DNA of 46,015 bases from Martinezella calliandrae (GTDB lineage Bacteria > Pseudomonadota > Alphaproteobacteria > Rhizobiales > Rhizobiaceae). The position numbers and the translations under genes were made by a program. Below, in pieces: positions 25,372 through 34,135 of this stretch (within the stretch, counting starts at the first letter, position 1; every line of letters begins with the position of its first letter). The stretch spans positions 1-46,015 of the forward strand of contig NZ_JARFYN010000052.1 in the NCBI RefSeq assembly GCF_030272695.1, read 5' to 3'. The notes beneath the pieces are model-generated. The model had not been told where the DNA came from. It worked only from the letters and a program-made list of their open reading frames with translations, and ran no database searches.

Positions 25372-26071
25372 AGGTCAACGTCTTTACGGGAAGAGGTGCT
25401 GGCGGCAGCTCCTTGCCAATCAGCTTTTCCCGATATTCCGGCGACACCAGACCGCCGGAGATCAGCAACTTGGCGCCGTCTTCCGGGCTCATGTCCAGGA
25501 TCGTGATTTTTTCGCGCGGAACGAAAACCAGGAAGCCGGCCGTCGGCACCGGCGTCGGCGGCAGGAAAACGGCCACCATGTCATGCCCCATGGCATTGAA
25601 CTTCGAGGCGATTTCGCCCTTGGCGTCGGTCGAGATGAATACCATCGACCAGAGGCCGGGGCTCGGATATTCGATCAATCCCACCTTCTTGAAAGACGTG
25701 CCCTGCTCCTTGAGCACGGTTTCGAAAATCTGCTTCACGCTCTTATAGATCGTCCGCACCAGGGGCACGCGATGCACGATCGATTCGCCGAAGCGGACAA
25801 TGCTCTGGCCGATCAGGTTTTTGGCAAGGAAACCGACGATCGTGATGAAAATCATCGCGATCACCAGACCGGTGCCCGGAACGGCGAAATTCAGATAGCT
25901 CTCGGGATCGTAGCGCGCCGGAATATAGGGCCTGACCCAGCTGTCCGCCCAGTGGACCACCGACCAGGTGAGCCAGAGCGTAATAGCGATCGGCGCGCAA
26001 ATAATCAGGCCCGCCAGGAAATTGTTTCTAATCCGCGTCGCCACAGACGTCTTGATGGGTATCTCAGTCAT
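25370..26071 (-). CDS. DUF502 membrane protein
   Basis: This is a 233-residue inner-membrane protein of the DUF502 family. Two membrane segments lie at about residues 18-40 (LAGLIICAPIAITLWLTW) and 63-85 (VPGTGLVIAMIFITIVGFLA). The conserved cytoplasmic part follows with VPLVRTIYKSVKQIFETVL, a GLIEYPSPGLWSMVFIS strand and FLPPTPVPTAGFLVFVPRE. The family has no established function in bacteria; a distant plant homologue group (COV1) also lacks a clear biochemistry. It lies 177 bp downstream of glmS in the same direction, and whether it belongs to that operon is unclear. The start MTEIPIKTS fits the usual family length. Confidence 0.88.
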   Translation of the reverse strand: MTEIPIKTSVATRIRNNFLAGLIICAPIAITLWLTWSVVHWADSWVRPYIPARYDPESYLNFAVPGTGLVIAMIFITIVGFLAKNLIGQSIVRFGESIVHRVPLVRTIYKSVKQIFETVLKEQGTSFKKVGLIEYPSPGLWSMVFISTDAKGEIASKFNAMGHDMVAVFLPPTPVPTAGFLVFVPREKITILDMSPEDGAKLLISGGLVSPEYREKLIGKELPPAPLPVKTLT

Positions 26072-26248
26072 TCGCCGTTCGAAAACTCCGTTCCGTCGCC
26101 ACCGCTAACCGGCAAATTCTCCCCACCAACTCCCATGTCAAACGTGCCAGAAATCGGCGCGTCGCACAACCCGGCAGTCACGCCCGCCCCCGGGTCAAAG
26201 CCCAGTTCACGACGACGTTATCCAAGGATAAACAGTTGGGAATGCGCC

Positions 26249-28075
26249 CTATTCCACGGTCACCGACTTGGCGAGATTGCGCGGCTGATCCACATCCGTG
26301 CCCATGAAGACAGCGGTGTGATAGGCGAGCAGTTGGATCGGCAGCGAGAAGATCATCGGCGCGATGATTTCGTCGACGACAGGCAGCGTGATCGTCGCCA
26401 TGGTCGGTAAGGTCGAGGCGGCCGCCCCTGCCTCGTCCGTGATGAAGATGATGCGGCCGCCACGCGCTGCCACCTCCTGCATATTGGAGACGGTCTTATC
26501 GAAAAAGCGGTCAAAGGGCGCGATGACGATAACAGGCATGTTCTCGTCGATCAGCGCGATCGGACCATGTTTCAGCTCACCGGCGGCATAGCCTTCGGCG
26601 TGAATATAGGAGATCTCCTTGAGCTTCAGCGCGCCTTCCATGGCGAGCGGGAAGCTGGTGCCACGGCCGAGATAAAGCACATCGCTGAACTTGGAGATTT
26701 CGCGCGAAAGGCTTTCCATCTGCGGCTGGATGATGTTCAGCACCCGAGCCATGATGCGGGGCATTTCCACGAGGTGGCCCACCATCGCCTGTTCGTCCTC
26801 AGCACTGACCGTACCGCGCGCCTTGCCGGCGACGATTGCCAAGGACGCCAGGACGGCGAGCTGGCAGGTGAAAGCTTTGGTGGAGGCCACGCCGATTTCG
26901 GGACCGGCCATGATCGGGAACACCGCATCGGATTCGCGCGCGATGGTCGATTCCTTGACATTGACGACGGCACCAATCTTCAGCCCATGATCCTTGCAGT
27001 AGCGCAAGGACGCAAGCGTATCGGCCGTCTCGCCAGATTGCGAAATGAACAGCGCGGCCTGCGAGGAAAATAGCGGCATTTCGCGATAGCGGAATTCGGA
27101 AGCGACATCGATCTCCACCGGCAGGCGGGCATAGCGCTCGAACCAATATTTGCCGATCAGGCCGGCGAGATAAGCCGTGCCGCAGGCTGAAATCGCCAGG
27201 CTGGACACGGCATTGAAATCGATCGGCGAGGCATTCGGGCGCACCCGATGACTGCCGAAATCGACATATTGGCTGAGCGCATGGGAGATCACCTCCGGCT
27301 GCTCATAGATTTCCTTTTCCATGAAATGGCGATGATTACCCTTGTCGACCACATAGGCGGTCGCCTGCGATATCTGCCGGGGGCGGCTGACCTCCTGGCC
27401 GTTGAAGTCGACGATGGTGGCACTGCCACGCGTGACGATCGCACAGTCACCATCGACGAGATAGGTGATCTCATTGGTGAAGGGCGCCAGGGCAATGGCA
27501 TCGGAGCCGAGGAACATCTCGCCGTCGCCGAAACCGATGGCGAGCGGCGGCCCGCAGCGTGCTGCCATCAGCATATCTGGATCGTTCTGGAACATGACGA
27601 CCAGTGCATAGGCACCGGTGACCCGGTTCAGCATCTTCAGCATGGCCGCACGTGGATCGAGGCCACGACGGACATATTCCGCCAGAAGATGCGCGACGAC
27701 TTCCGTGTCCGTCTGCGTGGCGAACACCTTGCCTTCGGCCTTCAATTCCTCGCGCAATTCCGAGAAATTCTCAATGATACCGTTATGGACGACGGCGACG
27801 CCTTCGACGAAATGCGGATGGGCGTTGGTCTCATTGGGAACGCCATGGGTCGCCCAACGAGTGTGAGCAATGCCGGTGACGCCGGGCAGCGGCTCGATGT
27901 CCAGGCGTTTTTCGAGGTTGAAGAGTTTTCCTTCGGCGCGGCGGCGGTCCATGACCCCGTTGTGGATGGTCGCAACACCGGCCGAATCATAGCCGCGATA
28001 TTCGAGATGCCGCAAAGCATCCACCAATCGTCCCGCAACAGGCATCGTTCCGACAATCCCGACAATCCCGCACAT
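26249..28075 (-). CDS. glmS: Glutamine--fructose-6-phosphate aminotransferase (isomerizing)
   Basis: This enzyme makes glucosamine-6-phosphate from fructose-6-phosphate and glutamine, the entry to UDP-GlcNAc, peptidoglycan and LPS. It has 608 residues. The N-terminal Ntn glutaminase domain has the catalytic cysteine directly after the start Met (MCGIVGIVG), so the start at 28075 is certain; it also follows GGAGAAG. The class II amidotransferase motifs HTRWATHG and HNGIIENFSELR are visible. Two SIS isomerase domains follow (about 285-425 and 455-595; SACGTAYLAGLIGKYW, SQSGETADTLASLR, ELKHGPIALID), ending LAKSVTVE. The gene is 118 bp downstream of glmU, consistent with a glmU-glmS operon. No glmS ribozyme is visible in the leader. 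Confidence 0.98.
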   Translation of the reverse strand: MCGIVGIVGTMPVAGRLVDALRHLEYRGYDSAGVATIHNGVMDRRRAEGKLFNLEKRLDIEPLPGVTGIAHTRWATHGVPNETNAHPHFVEGVAVVHNGIIENFSELREELKAEGKVFATQTDTEVVAHLLAEYVRRGLDPRAAMLKMLNRVTGAYALVVMFQNDPDMLMAARCGPPLAIGFGDGEMFLGSDAIALAPFTNEITYLVDGDCAIVTRGSATIVDFNGQEVSRPRQISQATAYVVDKGNHRHFMEKEIYEQPEVISHALSQYVDFGSHRVRPNASPIDFNAVSSLAISACGTAYLAGLIGKYWFERYARLPVEIDVASEFRYREMPLFSSQAALFISQSGETADTLASLRYCKDHGLKIGAVVNVKESTIARESDAVFPIMAGPEIGVASTKAFTCQLAVLASLAIVAGKARGTVSAEDEQAMVGHLVEMPRIMARVLNIIQPQMESLSREISKFSDVLYLGRGTSFPLAMEGALKLKEISYIHAEGYAAGELKHGPIALIDENMPVIVIAPFDRFFDKTVSNMQEVAARGGRIIFITDEAGAAASTLPTMATITLPVVDEIIAPMIFSLPIQLLAYHTAVFMGTDVDQPRNLAKSVTVE

Positions 28076-28193
28076 GCACTTCTCCGTCTGGCCCAAGAAA
28101 ATTGGAGCAAGTCCTAATGATTCTAGCAGTTTTCTCAATTGCCGCGACGGTCACTTTCGGTTTCCGACCGTTACGCGGCCCTACACTTTCGGC

Positions 28194-29555
28194 TTAGTGG
28201 CTGCCCTTCTTCGCCGCCTTTATGGCAAGAGCCCGCTCGCGAATGACCCTGGCCCGACCAGGTTTTACCTCCTGGCGGGCACGGCCGAAAGCAAGCGCTT
28301 CGGCGGGGACGTCCTCGGTGATGACGCTGCCCGAGGCGACATAGGCGTCGTCGCCGATGCTGACGGGCGCAACGAGCGAGGAATTCGAGCCGATGAAGCT
28401 GTTTGCACCAATGTGGGTCTCGTACTTGTTGACCCCATCATAGTTGCAGGTAATCGTGCCAGCGCCGATATTGCTGCCAGCACCGACCGTCGCGTCGCCG
28501 ATATAGGTCAGATGGCTGACCTTCGCGCCCTTGCCGATCTTGCCGTTCTTCACCTCGCAGAAATTGCCGACTTTCGAGCCATCGGCAAGGTCAGCCCCGG
28601 GGCGCAGGCGCGCGAACGGGCCAACCGTGGCGCCGGTGCTGACATGGGCGCCTTCGACATGCGAAAAGGCATGAATGACCGCGCCGCCCTCGATGACTGC
28701 GCCTGGACCGAAAACGACGTTCGGCTCGATCAGCGCGTCCTTTCCAATCACCGTGTCATAGGCAAGAAACACCGTTTCCGGCGCAATCATGGTGACGCCC
28801 GAGAGCATCAGCTCATGACGCCGCCGCTCCTGCCACAGGCGTTCGATGACAGCAAGTTCTGCGCGGTTGTTGCAGCCGGTCATTTCCACTTCGGGGGCGT
28901 CGACGGCAACCGCACGGCCGCCTTGCGAGCGAGCGATCTCGACGAGATCGGTGAGATAATATTCGCGCTTGGCATTATCGTTGCCGATGCGCTCAAGCAG
29001 ATCGAGTGCCTTGCGGCCGTTGATCGCCATCAGCCCGCTGTTGCACCAAGTCACCGCAAGCTCGGTATCGGTCGCATCCTTTGCCTCGCGGATGGCGATC
29101 AGCTCGCCATCCTTGACGAGCAGGCGGCCGTAAGCGTTCGGATTTTGCGTATGAAAACCGATGACGACGATATCATTGCCTGCGGCAAGCCCTTCGCGCG
29201 CGGCGCGAAGCGGCGCATCGGTCAGAAGCGGTACATCGCCGTAAGCCACCAGGATATCGTCATACCCCTTGGCGATCGCCTGACGAGCGGCGAGCACGGC
29301 ATGGCCGGTGCCGAGACGCTCCTTCTGCAGATAGGCCTCCACCTTGACGCCGCCGATCGCGGCCGCGGCCGTCACCTCTTGCGCATCACGGCCGACGACG
29401 AGTGCGGCAGTGGAAATGTCGGTCTTGGCGATCGCTTCCATCACATGCGCAATCATCGGACGACCGGCGATCGGGTGCAGGACCTTGGAGATCGACGACT
29501 TCATACGAGTGCTGTCACCGGCGGCGAGGATTATGGCGAGGCAGGTGCGTTCCAT
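28194..29555 (-). CDS. glmU: Bifunctional UDP-GlcNAc pyrophosphorylase / GlcN-1-P acetyltransferase
   Basis: GlmU performs the last two steps to UDP-N-acetylglucosamine. The protein has 453 residues. The N-terminal uridylyltransferase domain begins MERTCLAIILAAGDSTRM, a version of the LAAGxGTRM nucleotide loop with Ser in place of the second Gly. LQKERLGTGHAVLAAR and YGDVPLLTDA follow. The C-terminal left-handed beta-helix acetyltransferase (from about 250) shows hexapeptide repeats such as IGKGAKVSHLTYIGDATVGAGSNIGAGTITCNYDG. I chose the ATG at 29555, preceded by GGAG. It is the first gene of the probable glmU-glmS unit and lies 102 bp behind the end of the sugar-transport operon regulator in the same direction. 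Confidence 0.98.
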   Translation of the reverse strand: MERTCLAIILAAGDSTRMKSSISKVLHPIAGRPMIAHVMEAIAKTDISTAALVVGRDAQEVTAAAAIGGVKVEAYLQKERLGTGHAVLAARQAIAKGYDDILVAYGDVPLLTDAPLRAAREGLAAGNDIVVIGFHTQNPNAYGRLLVKDGELIAIREAKDATDTELAVTWCNSGLMAINGRKALDLLERIGNDNAKREYYLTDLVEIARSQGGRAVAVDAPEVEMTGCNNRAELAVIERLWQERRRHELMLSGVTMIAPETVFLAYDTVIGKDALIEPNVVFGPGAVIEGGAVIHAFSHVEGAHVSTGATVGPFARLRPGADLADGSKVGNFCEVKNGKIGKGAKVSHLTYIGDATVGAGSNIGAGTITCNYDGVNKYETHIGANSFIGSNSSLVAPVSIGDDAYVASGSVITEDVPAEALAFGRARQEVKPGRARVIRERALAIKAAKKGSH

Positions 29556-29657
29556 TTCAAGCTCCGAAAGATATGGTCCGACAAGGCCCATGAATAGGCG
29601 TCGTGTTCTCATAGCAACTAGTTGAGCGGTGAACTACGGCGAAATTAGACGTAGGCA

Positions 29658-30404
29658 TTAAGCGTCAGCGAGCGCCGCGAAAGCTTCGTGGACATGCTGG
29701 CGGCCGTCGAAAATGACGAATTCCATCGCCTTGTGCGCAGCCGGTCCATCGCCGGCCGCAATGGCCTCCACTATGGCCATATGCGTGTCGGCAATATTGC
29801 TAAAGCCATTGCTGGAGGGCGGCGCGCTCATACGGAACATCCCGACGAGGGCCGCCTCGATAAGACCACCGAGCGAACGCATGAAGGGATTATGCGAGGC
29901 TTCCGTGATCGCCAGGTGAAAATGAAGATCGGCGATGGCGAGACTGTCGGAGGTGTGTTCCGGCGCAGCCATGGCCGTTGCGAGCCCCCTCAGATGCTCG
30001 ATTTCCTCAGCGCTGGCGCGCTCCGCCACGAGGCTGGCCGCAAAAGGCTCGAAAGCCAGACGAATATCATAGAGATGGAGCAGGAACTCCTCGTTGACGC
30101 CGCTTTCGAAGTGCCAGGCCAGCACCGCGGAGTCGAACATATTCCAATGGATCTTTTCGGTGACGCGAGTTCCGACCCTGGCACGCGGAACCACCAATCC
30201 CTTTGCCGCCAGGGTCTTCATGCTCTCGCGCAGTACCGTTCGCGACACCTTGAATCGCTGCAGAAGTTCGCTGTCGCCAGGAAGGATGCTGCCGATCGGA
30301 AAGACGCCCGACACGATTGCTTTTCCAAGATCATCCACGACCTGAGCATGGCTCGTTCGTGATTTTCCTTCGGTTTTCCTGGTCTCAAGCAATCTACCGC
30401 GCAA
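29658..30404 (-). CDS. GntR-family (FadR/FCD) transcriptional regulator
   Basis: This 248-residue repressor-type regulator has an N-terminal winged helix-turn-helix (about 15-85; GVFPIGSILPGDSELLQRFKVSRTVLRESMKTLAAKGLV). A FCD effector domain follows (about 100-235), with the metal-binding Asp/His pattern DLHFHLAITEASHNP and a late HMAIVEAI. The start is probably the TTG at 30404, since GGAAGGA lies 8 nt upstream overlapping the stop of the preceding permease gene; no better ATG exists nearby. It is the last gene of the galactofuranose-type transporter operon, 16 bp behind yjfF. By context it should control that operon, and a matching palindrome occurs at the ytfQ promoter. The inducer is probably the transported sugar or a metabolite of it (inference). 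Confidence 0.9.
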   Translation of the reverse strand: MRGRLLETRKTEGKSRTSHAQVVDDLGKAIVSGVFPIGSILPGDSELLQRFKVSRTVLRESMKTLAAKGLVVPRARVGTRVTEKIHWNMFDSAVLAWHFESGVNEEFLLHLYDIRLAFEPFAASLVAERASAEEIEHLRGLATAMAAPEHTSDSLAIADLHFHLAITEASHNPFMRSLGGLIEAALVGMFRMSAPPSSNGFSNIADTHMAIVEAIAAGDGPAAHKAMEFVIFDGRQHVHEAFAALADA

Positions 30405-30420
30405 ATACTCTGTCCTTCCC

Positions 30421-31389
30421 TTAGGCGTAACGTCGATTGAAGCGGGAAAGCAGCAGAAGTCCCTTCTGCATCAGAATAAACGCAAAGAGCAAGAGCCCAA
30501 TCAAGATCTTAGTCCACCAACTGGAGAGTGTTCCGTCAAAGGTGATATAAGTCTGGATCAATCCCTGTATGAGAATTCCGATGAGAGTTCCTCCGACGAA
30601 CCCTGCTCCCCCCGTAAGCAATGTTCCGCCTATAACCACGGCAGCAATGGCGTCGAGCTCGACGCCAACCGTAGCCAGCGAATATCCCGCCGACGTATAG
30701 AGCGAAAAAACGATTCCGGATAGGCCGGCTAGAAAGCCGGACAGGGCATAGATCTGGATTGTCGTTCGCCCGACTGGAACGCCCATCAACTGAGCCGTCT
30801 GCACCCCGCCGCCCATTGCGTAGACGTTGGCTCCGAAACGCGTGCGATGCGCCAAAACGATACCCCCGGCAAAGACGATCAGCATGATGCCGCCGATCAG
30901 CGTCAGACGGCCACCGCCCGGCAGCAGCAGATAAAGATCGCTCAGTTGCGAATAGAAATCATGCTCGATCGGGATGCTGTCGATCGACAGGACGAAGGCG
31001 ATACCGCGCGCAAGAAACATGCCCGCCAGCGTAACGATAAAGGGCGGCATGCTGAGATAGTGAATGATGGCGCCCATGCCTGCGCCAAAGATTGTCGTGA
31101 TGACCAGGACAATTGCAAAGGCGATCAGCGGATGGATCGAGGTGTCCCTTAGAATGATCGCCAGGAATACGCCGGTAAAGGCAATGACCGAACCGATCGA
31201 CAAATCGATGCCGCCGGACAAAATGACGAAGGTCATGCCAACCGCGGCTATGCCAAGAAAGGCGTTATCCGTCAAAAGATTACCGACGACGCGCGTCGAC
31301 AGCATGGTCGGAAACTGCAGAACGCAGCCGGTATAGGCCAGCAGGAAGATGATGATCGTCACGAGCAAAGGAAGATATTTCGAATTCAC
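30421..31389 (-). CDS. yjfF: Galactofuranose-type ABC transporter permease
   Basis: This 322-residue permease of the BPD_transp_2 (ribose/xylose-type) family is similar to E. coli YjfF. It has about 8-10 hydrophobic segments, the FVILSGGIDLSIGSVIAFTG signature near residue 60, the VTLAGMFLARGIAF segment, and the late cytoplasmic coupling region VGVELDAIAAVVIGGTLLTGGAGFVGGTLIG. It pairs with YtfT to form the membrane channel. Its start overlaps the ytfT stop by 4 bp, and the regulator gene follows after 16 bp, so all are one transcript. Confidence 0.92.
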   Translation of the reverse strand: MNSKYLPLLVTIIIFLLAYTGCVLQFPTMLSTRVVGNLLTDNAFLGIAAVGMTFVILSGGIDLSIGSVIAFTGVFLAIILRDTSIHPLIAFAIVLVITTIFGAGMGAIIHYLSMPPFIVTLAGMFLARGIAFVLSIDSIPIEHDFYSQLSDLYLLLPGGGRLTLIGGIMLIVFAGGIVLAHRTRFGANVYAMGGGVQTAQLMGVPVGRTTIQIYALSGFLAGLSGIVFSLYTSAGYSLATVGVELDAIAAVVIGGTLLTGGAGFVGGTLIGILIQGLIQTYITFDGTLSSWWTKILIGLLLFAFILMQKGLLLLSRFNRRYA

Positions 31390-32414
31390 TTTGTCTGCTC
31401 CTCACGGATCATCTGCGCTGCGCCCCGCCGGCGCCAGAAAAACGCGCTAATGGATTGCAGGGCCGGAGACTGGATGACCAGGATGATGATGACGATGACA
31501 GCCTTGATCACCAGATTGAATTCCGGCGGGAAGCCCGACAGCAGGATGCCGGTATTGACCGACTGTATGATCATTGCGCCGATCAGCGAGCCGACGATGC
31601 TGAAGCGGCCGCCAAGAAGCGAATTGCCGCCGACAACAACCGCCAGGATCGCGTCCAGTTCGAGCCAGAGGCCAGCATTGTTCGCATCTGCGCCCTTGAT
31701 ATCGGCGGAGACGATGATGCCGGCGATCGAGGCGCAAAGGCCGCTCAGCGCGTAGACGGCGATCAAGAGCACCGGAGTCTGTATGCCCGACAGGGTGCTG
31801 GCCCGCCGATTGATGCCGATTGCCTCGACCAGCATGCCAAGCGCCGTCCGTCTTACCAGAAGAATAACCGCCGCCGCCACCAACAACCAGATGACGACAG
31901 GCATGGGCAGTGTGGAAAAGGACCCGCTTCCCAAGAAGATGAGCCCCTCATCGTTGAAGGTCATGATGACGCCTTCGGTGATCAATTGGGCGATCCCACG
32001 ACCCGCTACCATCAGCACCAGCGTAGCGATGATCGGCTGGATATCGAGAACGGCGACCAGGAACCCATTCCATAGCCCGCATGCGAGCCCGACCGCGAGG
32101 GTCAATATCAGCGTATAGGCGAGCGAATCCCCGGAGACGATGGCGGATGCCGCGACCGCACCGCAAATTGCGATCACCGCGCCGACTGAGAGATCGATGC
32201 CCTTGGTGGCGATGACCAGCGTCATACCAATGGACAGCAGCGCTACGGGCGCACCGCGATTGAGGACATCGATGATGCTGCCGTACAATCTTCCGTTCTG
32301 CAGTTCCAGATGAAAGAACTGTGGGAACATGATGAAATTCAAAAGAAGAATGGCCGCCAGCGCAATGAGCTGCGGAGCCAATCGAAGCAAGGCGGCCTTG
32401 ATCTGGGAACTCAT
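31386..32414 (-). CDS. ytfT: Galactofuranose-type ABC transporter permease
   Basis: This is a 342-residue membrane permease of the same BPD_transp_2 family, most like E. coli YtfT. Signatures are TLVIATKGIDLSVGAVIAICGAVAAS, an IIATLVLMVAGRGIAQLI segment, and LWLELDAILAVVVGGNSLLGGRFSIVGSLIGA. It ends in a charged cytoplasmic tail. It overlaps ytfR by 4 bp upstream and yjfF by 4 bp downstream, indicating translational coupling and fixed stoichiometry of the two permeases. Confidence 0.92.
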   Translation of the reverse strand: MSSQIKAALLRLAPQLIALAAILLLNFIMFPQFFHLELQNGRLYGSIIDVLNRGAPVALLSIGMTLVIATKGIDLSVGAVIAICGAVAASAIVSGDSLAYTLILTLAVGLACGLWNGFLVAVLDIQPIIATLVLMVAGRGIAQLITEGVIMTFNDEGLIFLGSGSFSTLPMPVVIWLLVAAAVILLVRRTALGMLVEAIGINRRASTLSGIQTPVLLIAVYALSGLCASIAGIIVSADIKGADANNAGLWLELDAILAVVVGGNSLLGGRFSIVGSLIGAMIIQSVNTGILLSGFPPEFNLVIKAVIVIIILVIQSPALQSISAFFWRRRGAAQMIREEQTK

Positions 32415-33934
32415 GCGTCCTCCCGCTTGCTCTGAGCCGTTGCTATGGCATCGACGATATGATCGGCGGTGATCTCGTTGCCGGCGAGCTCTGCAATATG
32501 CTCGCGGTCGCGCAGCACGATGACGCGGGAACTATAGGCCACTAATTCTTCCAATTCAGAGGAAATCACGACAAGGGACATTCCCTGACGGCACAAATCT
32601 TCGATCAGGCGGATGATCTCGGCATGCGCACCGACATCGATGCCGCGCGTCGGCTCGTCAAGGATCAGGAAATTGGGATTGGTCGCAAGCCAGCGTGCCA
32701 GAATGGCCTTCTGTTGATTGCCGCCGGACAAGAGTTTGATCGGCTTTTCGCGGTCGGTGGTGCGAATATCCAGCGCCCTGATATAGCGGTCGGCGATTGC
32801 GTTCTGCTCGCCGCGCGGCAGCGGACGTGCCCAGCCGCGGCGAGCCTGGAGCGCCATGACGATGTTTTCGCGGATGGACAGATCGCCGATGATGCCGTCC
32901 GTCTTGCGGTCCTCCGGGCAAAAGCCGAACCCGTTCTTGATGGCGGCGCGCGGCCCAGAGAGGGCGACCGTTTTTTCCTCGATCCTTGCCTCGCCGCTGT
33001 CGGCACGCTCGATGCCGAAAAGCACCTCTGCGGTTTCCGTGCGCCCGGAGCCCAAGAGACCGGCAACTCCGACCACTTCACCGACGCGAACCTCCAGATC
33101 GAACGGTTTGATCTTGCCGCGCTTGCCGAAACCGGTGAACCGGTATTTTACCGCCCCACTTTCACTGACCGCCTCTTTGGCGGTTGCTTCGGCTTGGGCA
33201 AGTTCGCGGCCAAGCATCATGGCGATCAAGGTTTGGCGCGAAAGGCCCTCCGCATCGCGGGTACCGACAAGGCGTCCGTTGCGAAGGACGGTTATACGAT
33301 CGCAAATTTGATAGACCTGTTCGAGAAAGTGCGTAATGAAAACAATGCCTAATCCACGCTGCTTCAGATTTCGGATAATCCCGAAAAGCATGGCGACTTC
33401 CTGCGTGTCCAGGCTCGCGGTCGGCTCGTCGAGGATCAGAACCTTTCCGGAGAGGTCGACAGCACGGGCAATCGCAATCACCTGCTGAATTGCAACGGAG
33501 AAGCGATCAAGCTGCCGGCTGACATCGATATCTATGCCGTATTGCGACAACAGCTCTTTCGCCATGCTGTTCATCACGCGGCTGCTGACCATGCCGAAGC
33601 GCCGCGGCTGGCGGCCAAGAAATAGATTTTCCGCCACACTCAGGTTCGCAAGGAGGTTCACCTCCTGATAGACCGTTCCGATGCCAAGTTTCTGCGCCGC
33701 CAGTGTGTCGTACGGGTCGATTTCGGCACCGTCGAGAACGAGGCTGCCTTGATCGCGGCGGTAGGCACCGGTCATGCACTTGATCAGGGTCGATTTTCCG
33801 GCACCGTTTTCACCGAGGAGCGCATGGACTTCCCCCCGCAGCAATGTGAAATCGACATGATCAAGGGCGGTGGAACCGGGAAAATATTTGCAGAAGCCGG
33901 TAGCAGTCAAAAGGCGCTCGACATCGTGAGCCAT
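32411..33934 (-). CDS. ytfR: Galactofuranose-type ABC transporter ATP-binding protein
   Basis: This 507-residue protein has two tandem ABC domains, as in all ribose/xylose-type importers. The first has Walker A GENGAGKST (41-49) and Walker B VLILDEPTASLD. The second has the degenerate Walker A region GLLGSGRTETAEVLFG, as usual for this family, plus signature LSGGNQQKAILARWL and FLILDEPTRGIDVGAH. I chose ATG 33934 (MAHDVERLLTATGF) because AAGGAA lies upstream and the domain begins right after; an ATG at 33985 would add 17 residues. The 201 bp between this gene and ytfQ holds a hairpin that may set the ratio between binding protein and the membrane components. Confidence 0.94.
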   Translation of the reverse strand: MAHDVERLLTATGFCKYFPGSTALDHVDFTLLRGEVHALLGENGAGKSTLIKCMTGAYRRDQGSLVLDGAEIDPYDTLAAQKLGIGTVYQEVNLLANLSVAENLFLGRQPRRFGMVSSRVMNSMAKELLSQYGIDIDVSRQLDRFSVAIQQVIAIARAVDLSGKVLILDEPTASLDTQEVAMLFGIIRNLKQRGLGIVFITHFLEQVYQICDRITVLRNGRLVGTRDAEGLSRQTLIAMMLGRELAQAEATAKEAVSESGAVKYRFTGFGKRGKIKPFDLEVRVGEVVGVAGLLGSGRTETAEVLFGIERADSGEARIEEKTVALSGPRAAIKNGFGFCPEDRKTDGIIGDLSIRENIVMALQARRGWARPLPRGEQNAIADRYIRALDIRTTDREKPIKLLSGGNQQKAILARWLATNPNFLILDEPTRGIDVGAHAEIIRLIEDLCRQGMSLVVISSELEELVAYSSRVIVLRDREHIAELAGNEITADHIVDAIATAQSKREDA

Positions 33935-34091
33935 GGAGCAAGAATTTCCTTGGATTGAGCTTTCATGCAAAAACGCGCGGAACATGCCGCTCGCTTAAAG
34001 CGCCGTGCGTTCACGCAAACACACTAAGGTCGCTCTAAATCTTTCAAAACTAGAGCACCTTGTCCGCTTCGGCAGTTCCGCGCTGAAGTAT

Positions 34092-34120
34092 CCACACCGG
34101 CCGCTTGCCGGCCGATGTGG
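34092..34120 (-). terminator. Intra-operon hairpin between ytfQ and ytfR
   Basis: CCACA and CGGCCG (34092-34103) pair with the facing CGGCCG-type arm and TGTGG (34108-34120), with one mismatch and a small loop. On the minus strand there is no T-tract, so it more likely attenuates read-through or protects the ytfQ message end than stops transcription fully. High expression of the binding protein relative to the permeases is common in such operons. Confidence 0.45.
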
Positions 34121-34135
34121 CTCGCTTTTTCTACA

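Noticed and set aside
28076..28193. Search for a glmS ribozyme or other riboswitch in the glmU-glmS gap.
   Set aside because: No ribozyme core or conserved riboswitch elements are visible; glmS ribozymes are essentially a Gram-positive feature.
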